Notes: generated from the sequence alone by a model not told the origin. DNA of 64,000 bases from Welwitschia mirabilis (GCA_051453625.1 JBOZIK010000001.1:76031113-76095112); one strand, 5' to 3'; positions 45,428-58,500 are shown, counted from the first letter of the stretch. Translations and numbers: made by a program.

Positions 45428-46072
45428 AAATGTTCCATAAGTGAACAATTTTTTTAATAATATTTTATATTACTACATGAAGTATATCTAGTACATCATC
45501 ATGCTAAGGGACACAATAAAGTAAAAGTATCAAGAATAATAGCTGGAGCAAAAGGCTCATTAAAAAAAAAAAAAACAAGAAGGATAAATTCATGCCCTTA
45601 ATTATACATTAACCCTAGTTGGAATCATCATGGTTAAGAGCCACTTGTAAGCATGAATCACCTAGTGAAGGATTAAGAAGATTTGGAAGGATTTCTTCCT
45701 CAGCAACATCTAGAAGAAGGAAGTTCATTATTATGACCTTACTGTAATAATGATTCAACAAAGGAATAATGTAGTGAATAGAAGCTTCAAGTGCTTCTTT
45801 GACACTTTATGCATATGATAAAAAGCATGAAGATCTTTCTTAACTACCATAAGCCTTTCTAGGGCATGATTGAGTACTTGTTTTAAGTGGAAAATTTTCA
45901 TATTCTTCTGAGAAAGAGTTCCCATAAAGAATTTCATCTATTACTACCGATTATTTAAAATGTGATTTTCAAGCTTTAAACCATTGATTTTAGCCTAAAG
46001 AAATTTAAAAAAAGTGAAAAATATTATTTGATCTTAAAATGAAAAAGAAAAAATGATGTTAAACAAACTCTA
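45428..46072. other. Short internal stretch after the primer site, no gene recognised
   Basis: A minus-strand 60-codon frame (45755-45937) reads H-L-K-Q-V-L-N-H-A-L-E-R-L and similar, with no family match. The interior of this retrotransposon is interrupted at 46073 by a chromovirus LTR. Confidence 0.3.
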
Positions 46073-49000
46073 TCTAATACCCTAGCTTTAATTACCCTAA
46101 TTAACCATAATTTCTTTTTATTATTAACTATCATGTATAACGAAACCTAGGATGAAATCCTATTTAGACTCTATTAACAAATTAAATATTTTAAAAAATA
46201 AACAACATAATTATTACTTAACTATAGAGCCTTTTAGTTTGCATACAATAATAGTGTCAAAATTGTGTTCTATATTTATTTCTAACTTTGTTTTCACTAC
46301 ACAAAATATCTGTATAACTTTGATGGGATGTTAACTTATTTTATCACGTACAATGAATAAGTTTTAGGATAGTGAATAATTAATATAATAAGAGGTTTAA
46401 TCTCCTATTAATGGAATACTAGCTTAATATTTGGCCATCCTCTAGACATGAGTTGGTTCTACTTCAGGTTCTAGACTACACAAACATGATTGAGCTTAAC
46501 TCCATAAGCTCAAACTTCACTTCAACATATTTCTAATATAGGTGACAGGTGGTATAAGAGGNNNNNNNNNNNNNNNNNNNNNNNNNNNNNNNNNNNNNNN
46601 NNNNNNNNNNNNNNNNNNNNNNNNNNNNNNNNNNNNNNNNNNNNNNNNNNNNNNNNNNNNNNNNNNNNNNNNNNNNNNNNNNNNNNNNNNNNNNNNNNNN
46701 NNNNNNNNNNNNNNNNNNNNNNNNNNNNNNNNNNNNNNNNNNNNNNNNNNNNNNNNNNNNNNNNNNNNNNNNNNNNNNNNNNNNNNNNNNNNNNNNNNNN
46801 NNNNNNNNNNNNNNNNNNNNNNNNNNNNNNNNNNNNNNNNNNNNNNNNNNNNNNNNNNNNNNNNNNNNNNNNNNNNNNNNNNNNNNNNNNNNNNNNNNNN
46901 NNNNNNNNNNNNNNNNNNNNNNNNNNNNNNNNNNNNNNNNNNNNNNNNNNNNNNNNNNNNNNNNNNNNNNNNNNNNNNNNNNNNNNNNNNNNNNNNNNNN
47001 NNNNNNNNNNNNNNNNNNNNNNNNNNNNNNNNNNNNNNNNNNNNNNNNNNNNNNNNNNNNNNNNNNNNNNNNNNNNNNNNNNNNNNNNNNNNNTTATGAA
47101 ACTATGCCAACTTAAAAACCCTTTTTATTATTATTAAATATACATCAAGATAATTTTAGATAAAATATATGCATATTTTATTAGAAAAGATATTAACAAA
47201 GATAATTAATGGGGTAACACATCTCAAAATCATTAAATAGACATCCCTCATGTTTATGTATAAAAGGAGAGAATAAGAGCCTAGGTTGTAATAAATAGTG
47301 TATAAAAAGGATAGAAAAACAAATATAACTTAACTAGAAATTATATATAATATTTAAAATGATTTGATTCTTGCATTAGATAATTTTCTATATTTATTAA
47401 AGCTAAGTATAGATTTTCTTGGCTTTTAAAAGATATTAAANNNNNNNNNNNNNNNNNNNNNNNNNNNNNNNNNNNNNNNNNNNNNNNNNNNNNNNNNNNN
47501 NNNNNNNNNNNNNNNNNNNNNNNNNNNNNNNNNNNNNNNNAAGTGTCTATATCAAAATAAAGTTAGATAAAATATATGCATATTTTATTAGAAAAAGATA
47601 TTAATAAAGATAATTAATGGGGTAACACATCTCAAAATCATTAAATAGACATCCCTCATGTTTATGTAGAAAAGGAGAGAATAAGAGCCTAGGTTGTAAT
47701 AAATAGTGTATAAAAAGGATAGGAAAATAAATATAACTTAACTAGAAATTATATATAATATTTAAAATGATTTGGTTCTTGCATTAGATAATTTTCTATA
47801 TTTATTAAAGCTAAGTATAGATTTTCTTGGCTTTTAAAAGATATTAAAACTAAAAATTTATAATTAGTTATTTAAAAATGTAAAAATAAGTTGAATTTAA
47901 CTGCCTTAAACTAGACTCATTATACTATCCCTAAAAACTAATTTTAATAAGTTTTAATTAGCCCAGATGTGTTTTGTAGGCTCAAACTTTAAACTATAAA
48001 AACTGCCTAAGTTTTAGAATTACAAAACTAATATCCTTTACTAAAATTGCCATAACATTTATTCTACTTGGTGTTTTTTAAATAGTAAATAATTTTTGAA
48101 AATCGTATTAAATTATCTACAAGTTGGACTACTCCATTTTTACCATAACTCATTTTAAATTCTAAAAATGGAAACTTTTCCTTGCTATTTTTTACTTATA
48201 AATTTTGAGATATTTTTATAAATTAAATTTTAAAAACTGTTCTAATCTTAGAAAATTTACTATTTTAAAACTTTTAACTTTCTAACATAATTATAGATTT
48301 ACATAAAAAATTTCATAAAATTTTACGTAGTATTAAATGGGTTATAACTTTCTTAAGTTGTTTGACTTTAAAAAAATAAAAATTAAGGGTAAACTTCAAC
48401 TAAACTAGGAAGAAGAGAAATCATACCAATTTATAAAAATAAAAACAAATAAATTGACTATGAATTTGTATCTTAAATAAATAAAACACATTTAGAATTA
48501 ATATAAACTTAATTTACTATAATAAATAATGCATCAATACTAGGAGCCTTAGGATTTTTTAAGAAGGAGTGTCTAACCTAAATAGATTCTTAAGGATCAG
48601 AATTATTCACCCTAATGAGACTCTAATGCAAATATGATGTAAATGAATTTAAATAATTATTAAATACAACACAACATGGATACCCAAAATCATAGTAAAC
48701 CCCCTGGTCCCTGAACTCTCTCCCTTATCTTAATCTACACTTATGGGAGGGAAGAAAATATATACATAACCATTAATAGACCCATCAACTAATCATGTAA
48801 AGAGATACCTCAAATATCTCTCTTATGTTAGTATCAGCTAATGCGAGGGAAAATGAAAATCATATGCATAATCCTAATACAGGAAATGGAGCTAAAATTC
48901 TCATAAAAGAATAACCTACTTGGAGGGAAGAAGATTGATTATTCTTAAAGAAGATTGAGGAACCGCTAAGCTTTAAGATCCTATCTCTAATATTTTAATC

Positions 49001-51259
49001 TCCAGGCTCCTACCTCTAAGCTCTAAACTCTAAACTGCAACTTTACACTTAAGATTAAAAAATATTGAAAGGAAAATTTGGTAGTATATAATTACTTTAA
49101 GAATACTAGTTTGAGAAAAAGGGAGAGGGCTCTATTTATAGATAAATGGTATACTAAAGGTTCTTGCTATAATTGGTTAAAGACCATTTACATCATTTTA
49201 TCTACAAGATAAAAAAAAATCTCTCTTACTTGATAAGCTTGATCAATAACAAGTTAAATAGACTTATATAAAAGTGGCATTGACATGTATGACAATTATA
49301 AGATTGATTATTAACAAGTTGGAGAGAGTTTATGTAAAAGTGATTTGGACATGTGAATAAAAATGATAAGATTGATCAATGACAAATTGGATGAGCTTTT
49401 GTGGAAGTGACATTGATAAGATAAATCAATGAGAAGTTGTAAGAGCTTGTTTAAGAGATGAAAGTGATGTATGAATGACAAAATGAATCTTATTTATGAC
49501 TCATGCACCTAATTTGGGTGAGTAATCTTCTTGCTTAAATTAACAAAATTAATTACATGCATCATTTCCTCATGCTAGTTCCTTCTTAANNNNNNNNNNN
49601 NNNNNNNNNNNNNNNNNNNNNNNNNNNNNNNNNNNNNNNNNNNNNNNNNNNNNNNNNNNNNNNNNNNNNNNNNNNNNNNNNNNNNNNNNTAATTGATATA
49701 ATTAGTTAAAGATTATCTACATTAATTTTACTTATAAGATAAGGAAAAATATTTTACTTGATAATGTTAATCAATGATAGGTTAAATGAACTTGTGTAAA
49801 AGTGATATTGACATGTAAATGACAATGATAATATTGATCAATGATAAGTTTGATGGACTTTATGTAAAAATGATTTGAACATGTAAATGACAATGATAAG
49901 ATTGATCAATAACAAGTTGGATGAGCTTGTGTAAAGTGATATTAATAAGATTAATCAACAAGAAGTTATAAGAGCTTGTGTAAGAGTGAAAGTGATGTAT
50001 GAATGGCAAAAGAAATCTTATTCATGGCTTATGAGCCTAATTTGGATAGGTAATCATGTTGGTTTAATTAATAAGATTAATTATATNNNNNNNNNNNNNN
50101 NNNNNNNNNNNNNNNNNNNNNNNNNNNNNNNNNNNNNNNNNNNNNNNNNNNNNNNNNNNNNNNNNNNNNNNNNNNNNNNNNNNNNNNNNNNNNNNNNNNN
50201 NNNNNNNNNNNNNNNNNNNNNNNNNNNNNNNNNNNNNNNNNNNNNNNNNNNNNNNNNNNNNNNNNNNNNNNNNNNNNNNNNNNNNNNNNNNNNNNNNNNN
50301 NNNNNNNNNNNNNNNNNNNNNNNNNNNNNNNNNNNNNNNNNNNNNNNNNNNNNNNNNNNNNNNNNNNNNNNNNNNNNNNNNNNNNNNNNNNNNNNNNNNN
50401 NNNNNNNNNNNNNNNNNNNNNNNNNNNNNNNNNNNNNNNNNNNNNNNNNNNNNNNNNNNNNNNNNNNNNNNNNNNNNNNNNNNNNNNNNNNNNNNNNNNN
50501 NNNNNNNNNNNNNNNNNNNNNNNNNNNAACTTGAATAAGACACATGAACAAATTATTAAAATAAATGTGATACATGCCCTTTTTTGTAGAAATTACTTTA
50601 CATCTTCATATAAATTTTTTGATTTAAATATCTAACCATAAAAATGAATTACCTCATTATAAATAGGTTTATTTAGTATTAAATTCTTATGATTATTATT
50701 ATAACTTGAAATAATAAGTTGCCCAAAAATAAGATTAAATAATTAAATAACCTTATGAGTATCTATAANNNNNNNNNNNNNNNNNNNNNNNNNNNNNNNN
50801 NNNNNNNNNNNNNNNNNNNNNNNNNNNNNNNNNNNNNNNNNNNNNNNNNNNNNNNNNNNNNNNNNNNNNNNNNNNNNNNNNNNNNNNNNNNNNNNNNNNN
50901 NNNNNNNNNNNNNNNNNNNNNNNNNNNNNNNNNNNNNNNNNNNNNNNNNNNNNNNNNNNNNNNNNNNNNNNNNNNNNNNNNNNNNNNNNNNNNNNNNNNN
51001 NNNNNNNNNNNNNNNNNNNNNNNNNNNNNNNNNNNNNNNNNNNNAAATAATAAGTTGCTCAAAAATACGATTAAATAATTAAGTAACCTTATGAGTATCT
51101 ATAATGTTTGACATATAATACATTATTAATTATAGGGTGACATAAAAATTCTGACTAGAAATAAAAAATAATTTTCATTAAAATTGATATCAAAATATAT
51201 TACATAGTTTAGAAACTCTTATATCATTAATTAAATTTTACAAAATGTGGGTTATAACA
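46073..51259 (-). mobile_element. 3' LTR of a minus-strand chromovirus, broken by gaps
   Basis: On the minus strand it starts TGTTATAACCCACATTTTG (right edge 51259) and ends near 46073 (TCTAATACCCTAGC, a decayed complement of the family end). Segments 46100-46560 align with the complement of the chromovirus A LTR end. Five gaps (46562-47093, 47441-47540, 49590-49689, 50087-50527, 50769-51044) are mostly flanked by near-identical duplicates, for example 47150-47440 and 47570-47848. The apparent 5.2-kb length is therefore inflated; the true LTR is probably near 3 kb. Confidence 0.75.
49232..49480 (+). repeat. Degenerate tandem repeat in the minus-strand chromovirus LTR
   Basis: About four units of 50-68 bp, each opening GATAAGATTGATCAAT, then AACAAGTTGGATGAGCTT and GTAAAAGTGACATTGACATG. 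A near-copy of the block lies after the next gap at about 49760-49990. Confidence 0.65.
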
Positions 51260-51345
51260 TACTCCCTAATTTACAAAAGATTCACTCTTGAGAATTAAAG
51301 GACATAATGATTTAAAAGTCTAAGATTACATATTATGGGATTCAA

Positions 51346-51530
51346 AAAGACTTGGGTATTAACTTTTCATTAATTCTTATAGCTTCCAAGTAGCTTCATC
51401 AGGACTCTAATTACTCCATTTTATCTTTAGTTAATGGATCTTCTTGTTTTGCAAAGTGATAGTTTGTTAGTCCAACACTACTTCTGACTCCTCTATAGTT
51501 AAATAATCAAGTTCTACATTCTATGATCAA
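51346..51530 (-). pseudogene. Minus-strand chromovirus: integrase tail and chromodomain
   Basis: The minus strand reads D-Y-L-T-I-E-E-S-E-V-V-L-D, then Q-T-I-T-L-Q-N-K-K-I-H, L-K-I-K-W-S-N, S-P-D-E-A-T-W-K-L and Y-P-S-L-F-E-S. This is the same tail as 18862-18960. Three stops interrupt it (TAG at a Gln or Glu, two TAA). The rest of integrase, RNase H, RT and protease are absent: the next recognisable sequence upstream on this strand is gag. Confidence 0.78.
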
Positions 51531-51759
51531 GCTTTGAAATTATATTCCTTAATTATCTATTGCTACTCGAAGTTGTCCAATTGGCTACTGAATAGTATGT
51601 GATACTTTGAGAATTTTCTAATTGCTATTTAGACTGTCTCTTACTAAGTAATGGTCATTCTTTAATCCTATGGTTTCATTTATAATTGAAGCATTTAAAG
51701 TAATTATTAGACTAACTTTGATAATGACTTTGATTTGGATTCTACTTAAAATTGAATTT

Positions 51760-52735
51760 TTGTGATTGATTATTCACATGACTCTGACTAGAAATATTTT
51801 AATTCCTCTTACCTGGTGCATGCTTATTTTGGTTGAAATTACTTTTTCTATTATTATCATTATTAGAAATATTACCCCTATTAGCATTCCAAGTTTTATT
51901 ACAATGAGACAAATGTGGTTGATTTTTCTTAAAGTTAGAAACGTTAGGAGGAAGTCATTTTTTATTTTGTTGTTATCTTTGCCAATTTTTCTCTATTATT
52001 TTTGCTTTCTCTATAGCCTCAAATAAAGTTCTAGATTGGAATATAGATACTTTAGTAGCAACTGAAGGAAGTAGACTATCAATGAAAAGATTTTTTTTAG
52101 CTTCTTTATCAAGGTGTATATGTGATACATATCTTAATAGTTCCACAAGCTCACATTCATGAGAAGCTATAATCACATTAGGTGCTTGCTTAAGATTGTA
52201 GAATTCAGTAACCTTTTGATGAATGTAGAACTTGGTAGTATTCTTTTTTTTAAATATGTGCTCAAACTCCTCTCATGAAAGTTCTACCTCACCTAACTTT
52301 GCCATCTTTATTTTCCAACTTAAGTTAGCTTCTCGTTGCAACATGTAGATAGCTTAAAAAGCCTTTTTATATTCATCACATCCTAAGGTACCTAGAACCT
52401 TTTTGACATTACTTAGCGATGCTTCTGCTTTTGATGGATTTGAATCTCCTCTATACTTGCTGAATTTGACTTAATAAACATTTGAATTNNNNNNNNNNNN
52501 NNNNNNNNNNNNNNNNNNNNNNNNNNNNNNNNNNNNNNNNNNNNNNNNNNNNNNNNNNNNNNNNNNNNNNNNNNNNNNNNNNNNNNNNNNNNNNNNNNNN
52601 NATTTGAATTAAGAGTAACAGGAGGTTTATTTCCATTATTGTGTTGTTGATTATCCCTTGAGTTATTTTGATTTTCACTAGTTGGTGAAATTGCATTAGT
52701 CCCAAGACTTGGTTGACGATGACGAGTCATTTAGA
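51760..52735 (-). pseudogene. Minus-strand chromovirus gag remnant
   Basis: Gag begins with an ATG at 52728-52730 (M-T-R-H-R-Q-P-S-L-G-T-N-A). A gap at 52489-52601 follows, then the central region, then a clean 67-codon stretch at 51973-52176 reading H-L-D-K-E-A-K-K-N-L-F-I-D-S-L-L-P-S, then F-Q-S-R-T-L-F-E-A-I-E-K-A-K-I-I-E-K-N. It matches chromovirus A gag at 15360-15545 closely but is better preserved. A possible zinc-knuckle trace (C-F-N-Y-K) lies near 51680. Confidence 0.8.
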
Positions 52736-53107
52736 AGGAGTAAAACTTATTATCAAATTTCATTGATAAGTGGATAAATATTAGATTAAAAGTTGAAGTT
52801 TATATATTCTTAATAAACATTATGTTGTAACCATTAAATAATTAATGTAAATTAAATGATTAAGTTAATTCCTCTTCCTCACTTATAAAGGGATTTATTC
52901 TATTAGACTCATAAGTTTCTTATAGGAGTTAGAATTAGAAAGCACGGGGAAAAATTATATAACATTATGTAGTGAATTTAAATTAGAAAAAGGTTTAATT
53001 TGATTTANNNNNNNNNNNNNNNNNNNNNNNNNNNNNNNNNNNNNNNNNNNNNNNNNNNNNNNNNNNNNNNNNNNNNNNNNNNNNNNNNNNNNNNNNNNNN
53101 NNNNNNN
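52736..53107. other. Leader of the minus-strand chromovirus and gap
   Basis: AT-rich, with a 100-N gap at 53008-53107. I could not see the primer site or the 5' LTR of this element, which would be expected here. Confidence 0.35.
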
Positions 53108-54389
53108 TAAATAAACTTTTAAGGGTTCGATCATATCTAAAGAAAACATATAAAAATGAACTTAATTTAGAGGATTAATTAGACATTTAAGAAACGGGCC
53201 AGACCTATGAACTTGAGCACTAGTACTTCTTAGCCAATTGTTAAGGGATTGACCGAATACCTGAGGGGTCAATCAAACCTGAGCACTGTGCATCTGAGAC
53301 GTCCTAGCCAATTTTTCAAGGGTTAAATGGAAACCTAAGGGATTACCTAGACCTATGAAACTAAGCATTAATACTTCATAGTTGATAATCAAGGGATCAC
53401 ACAGATTCTTGAAGGGTTAACCAAACTTAGAGTTGCATTCACCCTTTTGTCAGCAAGGTCTCAATTAAACCTATATGGGATCAACCAGACCTAAAGCAAA
53501 AAACTATGTTGGATTTTTTATTGACTAAGTGGGTGATTGGATAAATATGTAAGTGATTAAATAAGTAGTTAACTAGACCCTGAGGAGTTAATTGAATATG
53601 AAGCCATAAGAAATAGGGTTCAATTGAAAGAACACAAGGGCAAGCAATTTAAGTGATGACACCAGATGAAGTCGACTAGACTTTTAAGGGGTTAACTGAT
53701 CATGATGAAAATGGAAAATTTTTAGCTATTATGTGTCTATTTTATGTCTATTAGAAGATCTTTTTCCTTCTAAAAACCCTAAAAGTCTTTAACCAAATAT
53801 TGTCAAGAGTCAAAATCAATTCATCATGTTTTTAAATCTTTTTGATATCATTTATTATACTTATTAGCATCTTATATTTAACCCAAGATAAACTAAGAAT
53901 TATTGGTATCTTTGCATACATGGACATGTTAGTAGAACTCTTCATTTTTAAATTGTACCATCTTCTGAAGAAGTGCATTAATACCATTCTTAAGTAAAAG
54001 ATCAAGTGATAATTATGTATTTCAATACATCATCATCACTATTTTACTTTATTGCAAAAGGTTAAGAGTAAGCCTTCAAAAAAAGTCTATTTATAAATCT
54101 TACAAATGGACCTAGAATATCTGAAAAGAGATTAATGAAGATCCAGATCAAGCTTGGATAGAAGCTAATCATTGAGAGTAAAGTAGGGGTTTTCTTGAAC
54201 CATTATAAATCTTGTATTCTTTTGATTGGTATTTTTGTACTTTTCATCTTTTAGTTTTTTTTAGATTAGTTTTACTTTTCTTGCATAAGTTTTTAGTGTT
54301 TAATTTCAAGTAAAGTATTTTTATTGTGAAGTTATTTAATCAATTTTTAGAATCCTATTCACCCTGCCTCTAGAATTTTTGATTCTACA
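53108..54389 (+). repeat. 5' LTR region of copia element G
   Basis: The right end GATTCTACA at 54389 is followed by a Met-tRNA primer site and a copia gag, so this is a 5' LTR. The left edge is lost in or before the gap at 53008-53107. The left half carries the repeat array at 53170-53705. Confidence 0.68.
53170..53705 (+). repeat. Array of a degenerate motif near GGGTYRACCAGACCTGAGG
   Basis: About a dozen imperfect copies at irregular spacing, for example GGGCCAGACCTATGAAC (53196), GGGATTGACCGAATACCTGA (53244), GGGGTCAATCAAACCTGAGC (53265), GGGTTAACCAAACTTAGAG (53418), GGGATCAACCAGACCTAAA (53478), GTTAACTAGACCCTGAGG (53567) and GTCGACTAGACTTTTAAGG (53681). GC content is higher than around it. 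An ancestral GTCGACC core decaying by C-to-T would explain the variants. Confidence 0.7.
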
Positions 54390-54390
54390 T

Positions 54391-54405
54391 TTGTTATTAG
54401 AGCTT
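54391..54405 (+). other. Primer-binding site, initiator Met-tRNA type, decayed
   Basis: TTGTTATTAGAGCTT, against the copia norm TTGGTATCAGAGCTT, just after the LTR end. Confidence 0.75.
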
Positions 54406-54455
54406 CGTTGAGTCCACATTAAGATCCTAATAGGTCTAGACTCTAGAACCTAAAA

Positions 54456-54597
54456 ATGAGTAACCCTTCTGATGGTTTTTCTACTAGTCATCCACCTATG
54501 TTTAATGGGTTAAACTATGCATATTAGTAAGCTCAAATGAGACTCTTCCTTAGATCTGTAGATGTAGATATTGAAGAGATTATTTACAATGGATATT
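54456..54597 (+). pseudogene. Copia element G gag, N-terminal part
   Basis: From ATG at 54456 the frame reads M-S-N-P-S-D-G-F-S-T-S then P-P-M-F-N-G-L-N-Y-A-Y, and A-Q-M-R-L-F-L-R-S-V-D-V-D-I. This is the standard copia gag start (P-x-F-x-G-x-N-Y-x-x-W-x-x-x-M-x-x-x-L). A TAG stands where Tyr-Trp is usual. Athila-type element 3 interrupts the gene at 54597. It resumes at 63624. Confidence 0.82.
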
Positions 54598-55958
54598 TAT
54601 TATAGTATGAATTTATGTAATCCTTAAGTCTTTTAGGCAAACTTGTAAATCAAATCACTTGTAGAAAAACACAAACTTGTGTAGATAAGAGTTACTTAAA
54701 ATTTGTAATCCTAATGAAGGCACTAGACTAGAAGGTGAAGAATTGATTTTCAAAAGTATTTTTAGTATTTTATATTTAAATAAATGGAAGTAAAAAATGA
54801 TGTAAAATGCAATGCAAAGGTGAATGAAGATGAAATTTAATGGATGAGAATGGAACTAAATTAGAGTCTATTTGGATTCTAATTCTTCTATCATAAGAAC
54901 TATCTCTTTATAATTTAAATTAATTAAGAAGAGCTCATCACTTATTCCTAATCAATGTAAATTATGAGATATGCCAAATAGAATGTAGAATGCAATATGG
55001 AATTGAAATGAAATAACAATGCAAATCTAATCTAATAGAATCAACCTTAAAAAAGGTTACTCTTATGATCTAAATAAATCAAAGAATTATCACTAGACTA
55101 TAACTAATTTAAATCATAAAGGATATAAATACAATTATAGTAAAAAGAGCAATTAAATTAATCATAGAACTTTACATCTACTTGAAAAAAAGTAGTAGCT
55201 TCTCAATGGAGGATACTCAGCCTAACAACAAGGGTAACATCTCTCTATCGCTATTGGATGGAGCTCTTATCCTTTAGTCTTCCATCAAGAGAGTATCAGG
55301 AACAAAAGATGAATTGGAAGTGAAGACAAGAGAGGTATTTATAGTTTTACATTAATAGTTCTAAAAACATAACCATAGAAGTTGGAGATGAAACCCTAGT
55401 AACCCAAGTAAGGCACATGACCCCATTACAAGATAATTCAATCCTGCTTATACAAAACAATTATTGTATTGACTTTCATAGGGATGACACTAATGATAAA
55501 GCACCATAACAATAGATAATTCATCAGCTTTTAGCTTTGCAATTAGCCTCGCAGTTAGTTCCATATGTGTTATCATTTCTCATGTCATGGAGATAAAAAT
55601 TAGAATAACAACTCCTTAGAAAAGGGTGCTTGTTGGCTTTAATCTTTAGTACAAGTTACTATTATAATAGGTTGATATAGTACTATCATCTAGTCTGTCA
55701 TAGGAATGGTAGTAGGGATTAAAACCTTTTAAAGCTTTTTAGATAAAGAAAATCAGCCTTATTCATCATTAATTTTCCTCCAATACACTAAGTACTAGAA
55801 CATGCCTGAAATGCCTCCAAATATGCCAAGAATTACATGTTTTTATGATCATTCCATCAAATCTCCATAATCATTAAAATTGAATCTAAACCTATATAAA
55901 TGTCCTATAAAAGTACTCTAAATATGCCATCAAATTTATACAAACTAGTATCGCAACA
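54598..55958 (-). repeat. 3' LTR of Athila-type element 3
   Basis: On plus it begins TATTATAGTATGAATTTATG (complement of the family end) and finishes TATCGCAACA, next to TAGCCCCTTACTTAG, the polypurine tract in complement. TATA box in complement at 55336-55343. Dyad-type repeats near 55460, 55575 and 55690. Confidence 0.83.
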
Positions 55959-58500
55959 TAGCCCCTTACTTAGCCTTGTCAGTTCTTGACAAAGTGAGTA
56001 ATCAACTAAATTGCAAGCCAATTTGACTAAGATAATCAGCAACTAGAAAAATGGAATTTACGTTTAATTTTATCATGTCAGAATAGACATCAAAAATCCA
56101 TTAACTAATATAAATAATCTCCCTTCTTAAACACATCACAATAGAATGAATGAATGTCATACACATACAAAAATCATAAAATGTAACAATGATAGATTAA
56201 AAAAATGATAATGTATATGCATAATGTAAGACAGTGATATTGAAATTGATGTGTAAAACTTTAAATAGTAATAATATCAAAGAATGATGCATATAAAATA
56301 TATTAATGTTTTCTAAAAGAGGCAAAGTACAAGAATAAATATACAATTTTTCCTTTTGATAATCTAAAACATAGCTACAGGAAAACTTTGTGAGTATGCT
56401 ACTATGCTCCTGTCAGATAAATTCCACGAAATTTATTCAAGTAGCATAAAAATCATATATAAACAACTCATTATAAATATGTATAATGAAAGATAAAAAA
56501 TGATCCTTTAAAATTATAAATTTTTACTTAATATCTCAGAATAATGCTCAGAAAGGTATCCTTTCCCCTCCAAAGATGAAGTAAGACATCCCAAATTGCA
56601 TAGAGTAAAAAGGATGATTATTTTCCTCTTTGTTGTGGAGATGAAAGTGATCAAATGAGATGTTTGAAAAGATATGAAAAAATTAAAAAAAAATACCAAA
56701 AGAAATTAAGTAATCAAAAAGAAACAAAAACATAGAAAAAAGGTAGAAATTGAAGAAATATGCTAAAAAATTGATAATGGTGAGAGAGATTTATGAGTCC
56801 AAAATAATACATTAAGTAGAAGGAAGAAATGCTTAGAAGAACTACTCAAATGTACCTCGAACTATGCAAGATTTTATGAGTGGATGTATGCAAAAGAAAA
56901 AGCAATAGCATAAAACAAAAGGAATACTTCAAGTAAAGTGAAAGGAATGCATCAATTTATAATGCTTTAAATAAAAAAACCATTATAAATAAAAAATAAG
57001 GAGTGAAAATAAAAAGAAAACTTAAAAACTACCAAATGATCAAGTCCTAATTATCATATGGAAAAAGATACATAAATGACTTTGAAAATTCCAAATAAAA
57101 CAATTAATAAAATCATAATAAAAATGGACAACTAGGAACATGAAAAAGATTGTTTACCTACCCAAAATTCTACCCTAATAAAGTCATTTAGTACAAATTA
57201 TAAAATCACCTGATAATAATGGATGATATAATGTAAAAATTCATAAAGTTCCATTCAAATAGGTAATAATTATGATAAAACCAAGTATATATAATGTTTT
57301 TAATCATGGGATCATAAGATTAAATGTTTCTTAAAACTGAACTCACCTACTTATAATTCAAAATAATATTAGAATCCAAAAAAGTAGAATGATCATGTGA
57401 AAGTNNNNNNNNNNNNNNNNNNNNNNNNNNNNNNNNNNNNNNNNNNNNNNNNNNNNNNNNNNNNNNNNNNNNNNNNNNNNNNNNNNNNNNNNNNNNNNNN
57501 NNNNTATGGAAAAAGATACATACATGACTTTGAAAATTCCAAATAAAATAATTAATAAAATCATAATGAAAATGGACAACTAGGAATATGAAAAAGATTG
57601 TTTACCTACCCAAAATTCTACCCTAATAAAGTCATTTAGTATAAATTATAAAATCACCTGATAATAATGGATGATATAATGTAAAAGTTCATAAAGTTCC
57701 ATTCAAATAGGTAATGATTATGATAAAACCAAGTATATCTAATGTTTTCAATCATGGAATCATAAGATTAAATGTTTCTTAAAACTGAACTCACCTACTT
57801 ATAATTCAAAATAATATAAGAATCCAAAAAATTAGAATGATCATGTGAAAGTACTATATGCAAAATAAGTCTATAAAACAAGCAATATTTGATAAGACTA
57901 AGGACATCACTAATCTTATAGCCTCTAAGTAAAAATTATTTTTTCGTGATAAGGGAAGTGCAACCACTATTATAGGAGTAAGGACCCACACAACATGGTC
58001 AATTAAACCCCTAGTGGAGTTACCACAACTACCATATCATACTACCAAAGACCCCTCTTAGGAAAATTTGCCCTCATGCACTTGACATAGGACATCATGA
58101 TGACCATGGTTTTCACTTAGATATAAAAGATTATGATCATTACTTATTTGTTATTTTTTTATTCTTTTTTTTTCTTTTTTTTTTGTAGTGAAAAGAGTAG
58201 ATTTCACATAACCAAGTAATCATTAGGATAAGGATCTAATAATGAGATGAGAAATAAAAAAGAACACCCCAAAAAAAATAAAGACTTACATCATTGAGAG
58301 AGAACACAAGAAACTAAGGCATCTTCCTTTAAAATGAAGTTCATAGGCATATGAATGTCTTAATATTAGGTGAATATAATCTTATTATATAGAATGCATA
58401 AGTAAAATATTTACTAGTCATGGTAACTTCATAAAGTAAAATATTAGTCAAGCTAAAGATGTTCAAGTAATACCATGACATTCATCAAAAAAATCAGCTA
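55959..58500 (-). other. Non-coding 3' region of Athila-type element 3
   Basis: The complement aligns with 34300-36440 of element 2 at several places: the T/C tract 58141-58187 (purines on minus) against 34651-34732, AGGAAAATTTGCC near 58060 against its complement near 34800, and ATGAAGTTCATAG near 58324 against 34508. A 100-N gap at 57405-57504 lies between two near-identical copies of about 350 bases (57050-57404 and 57505-57860). No env-like frame was seen. Confidence 0.6.
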
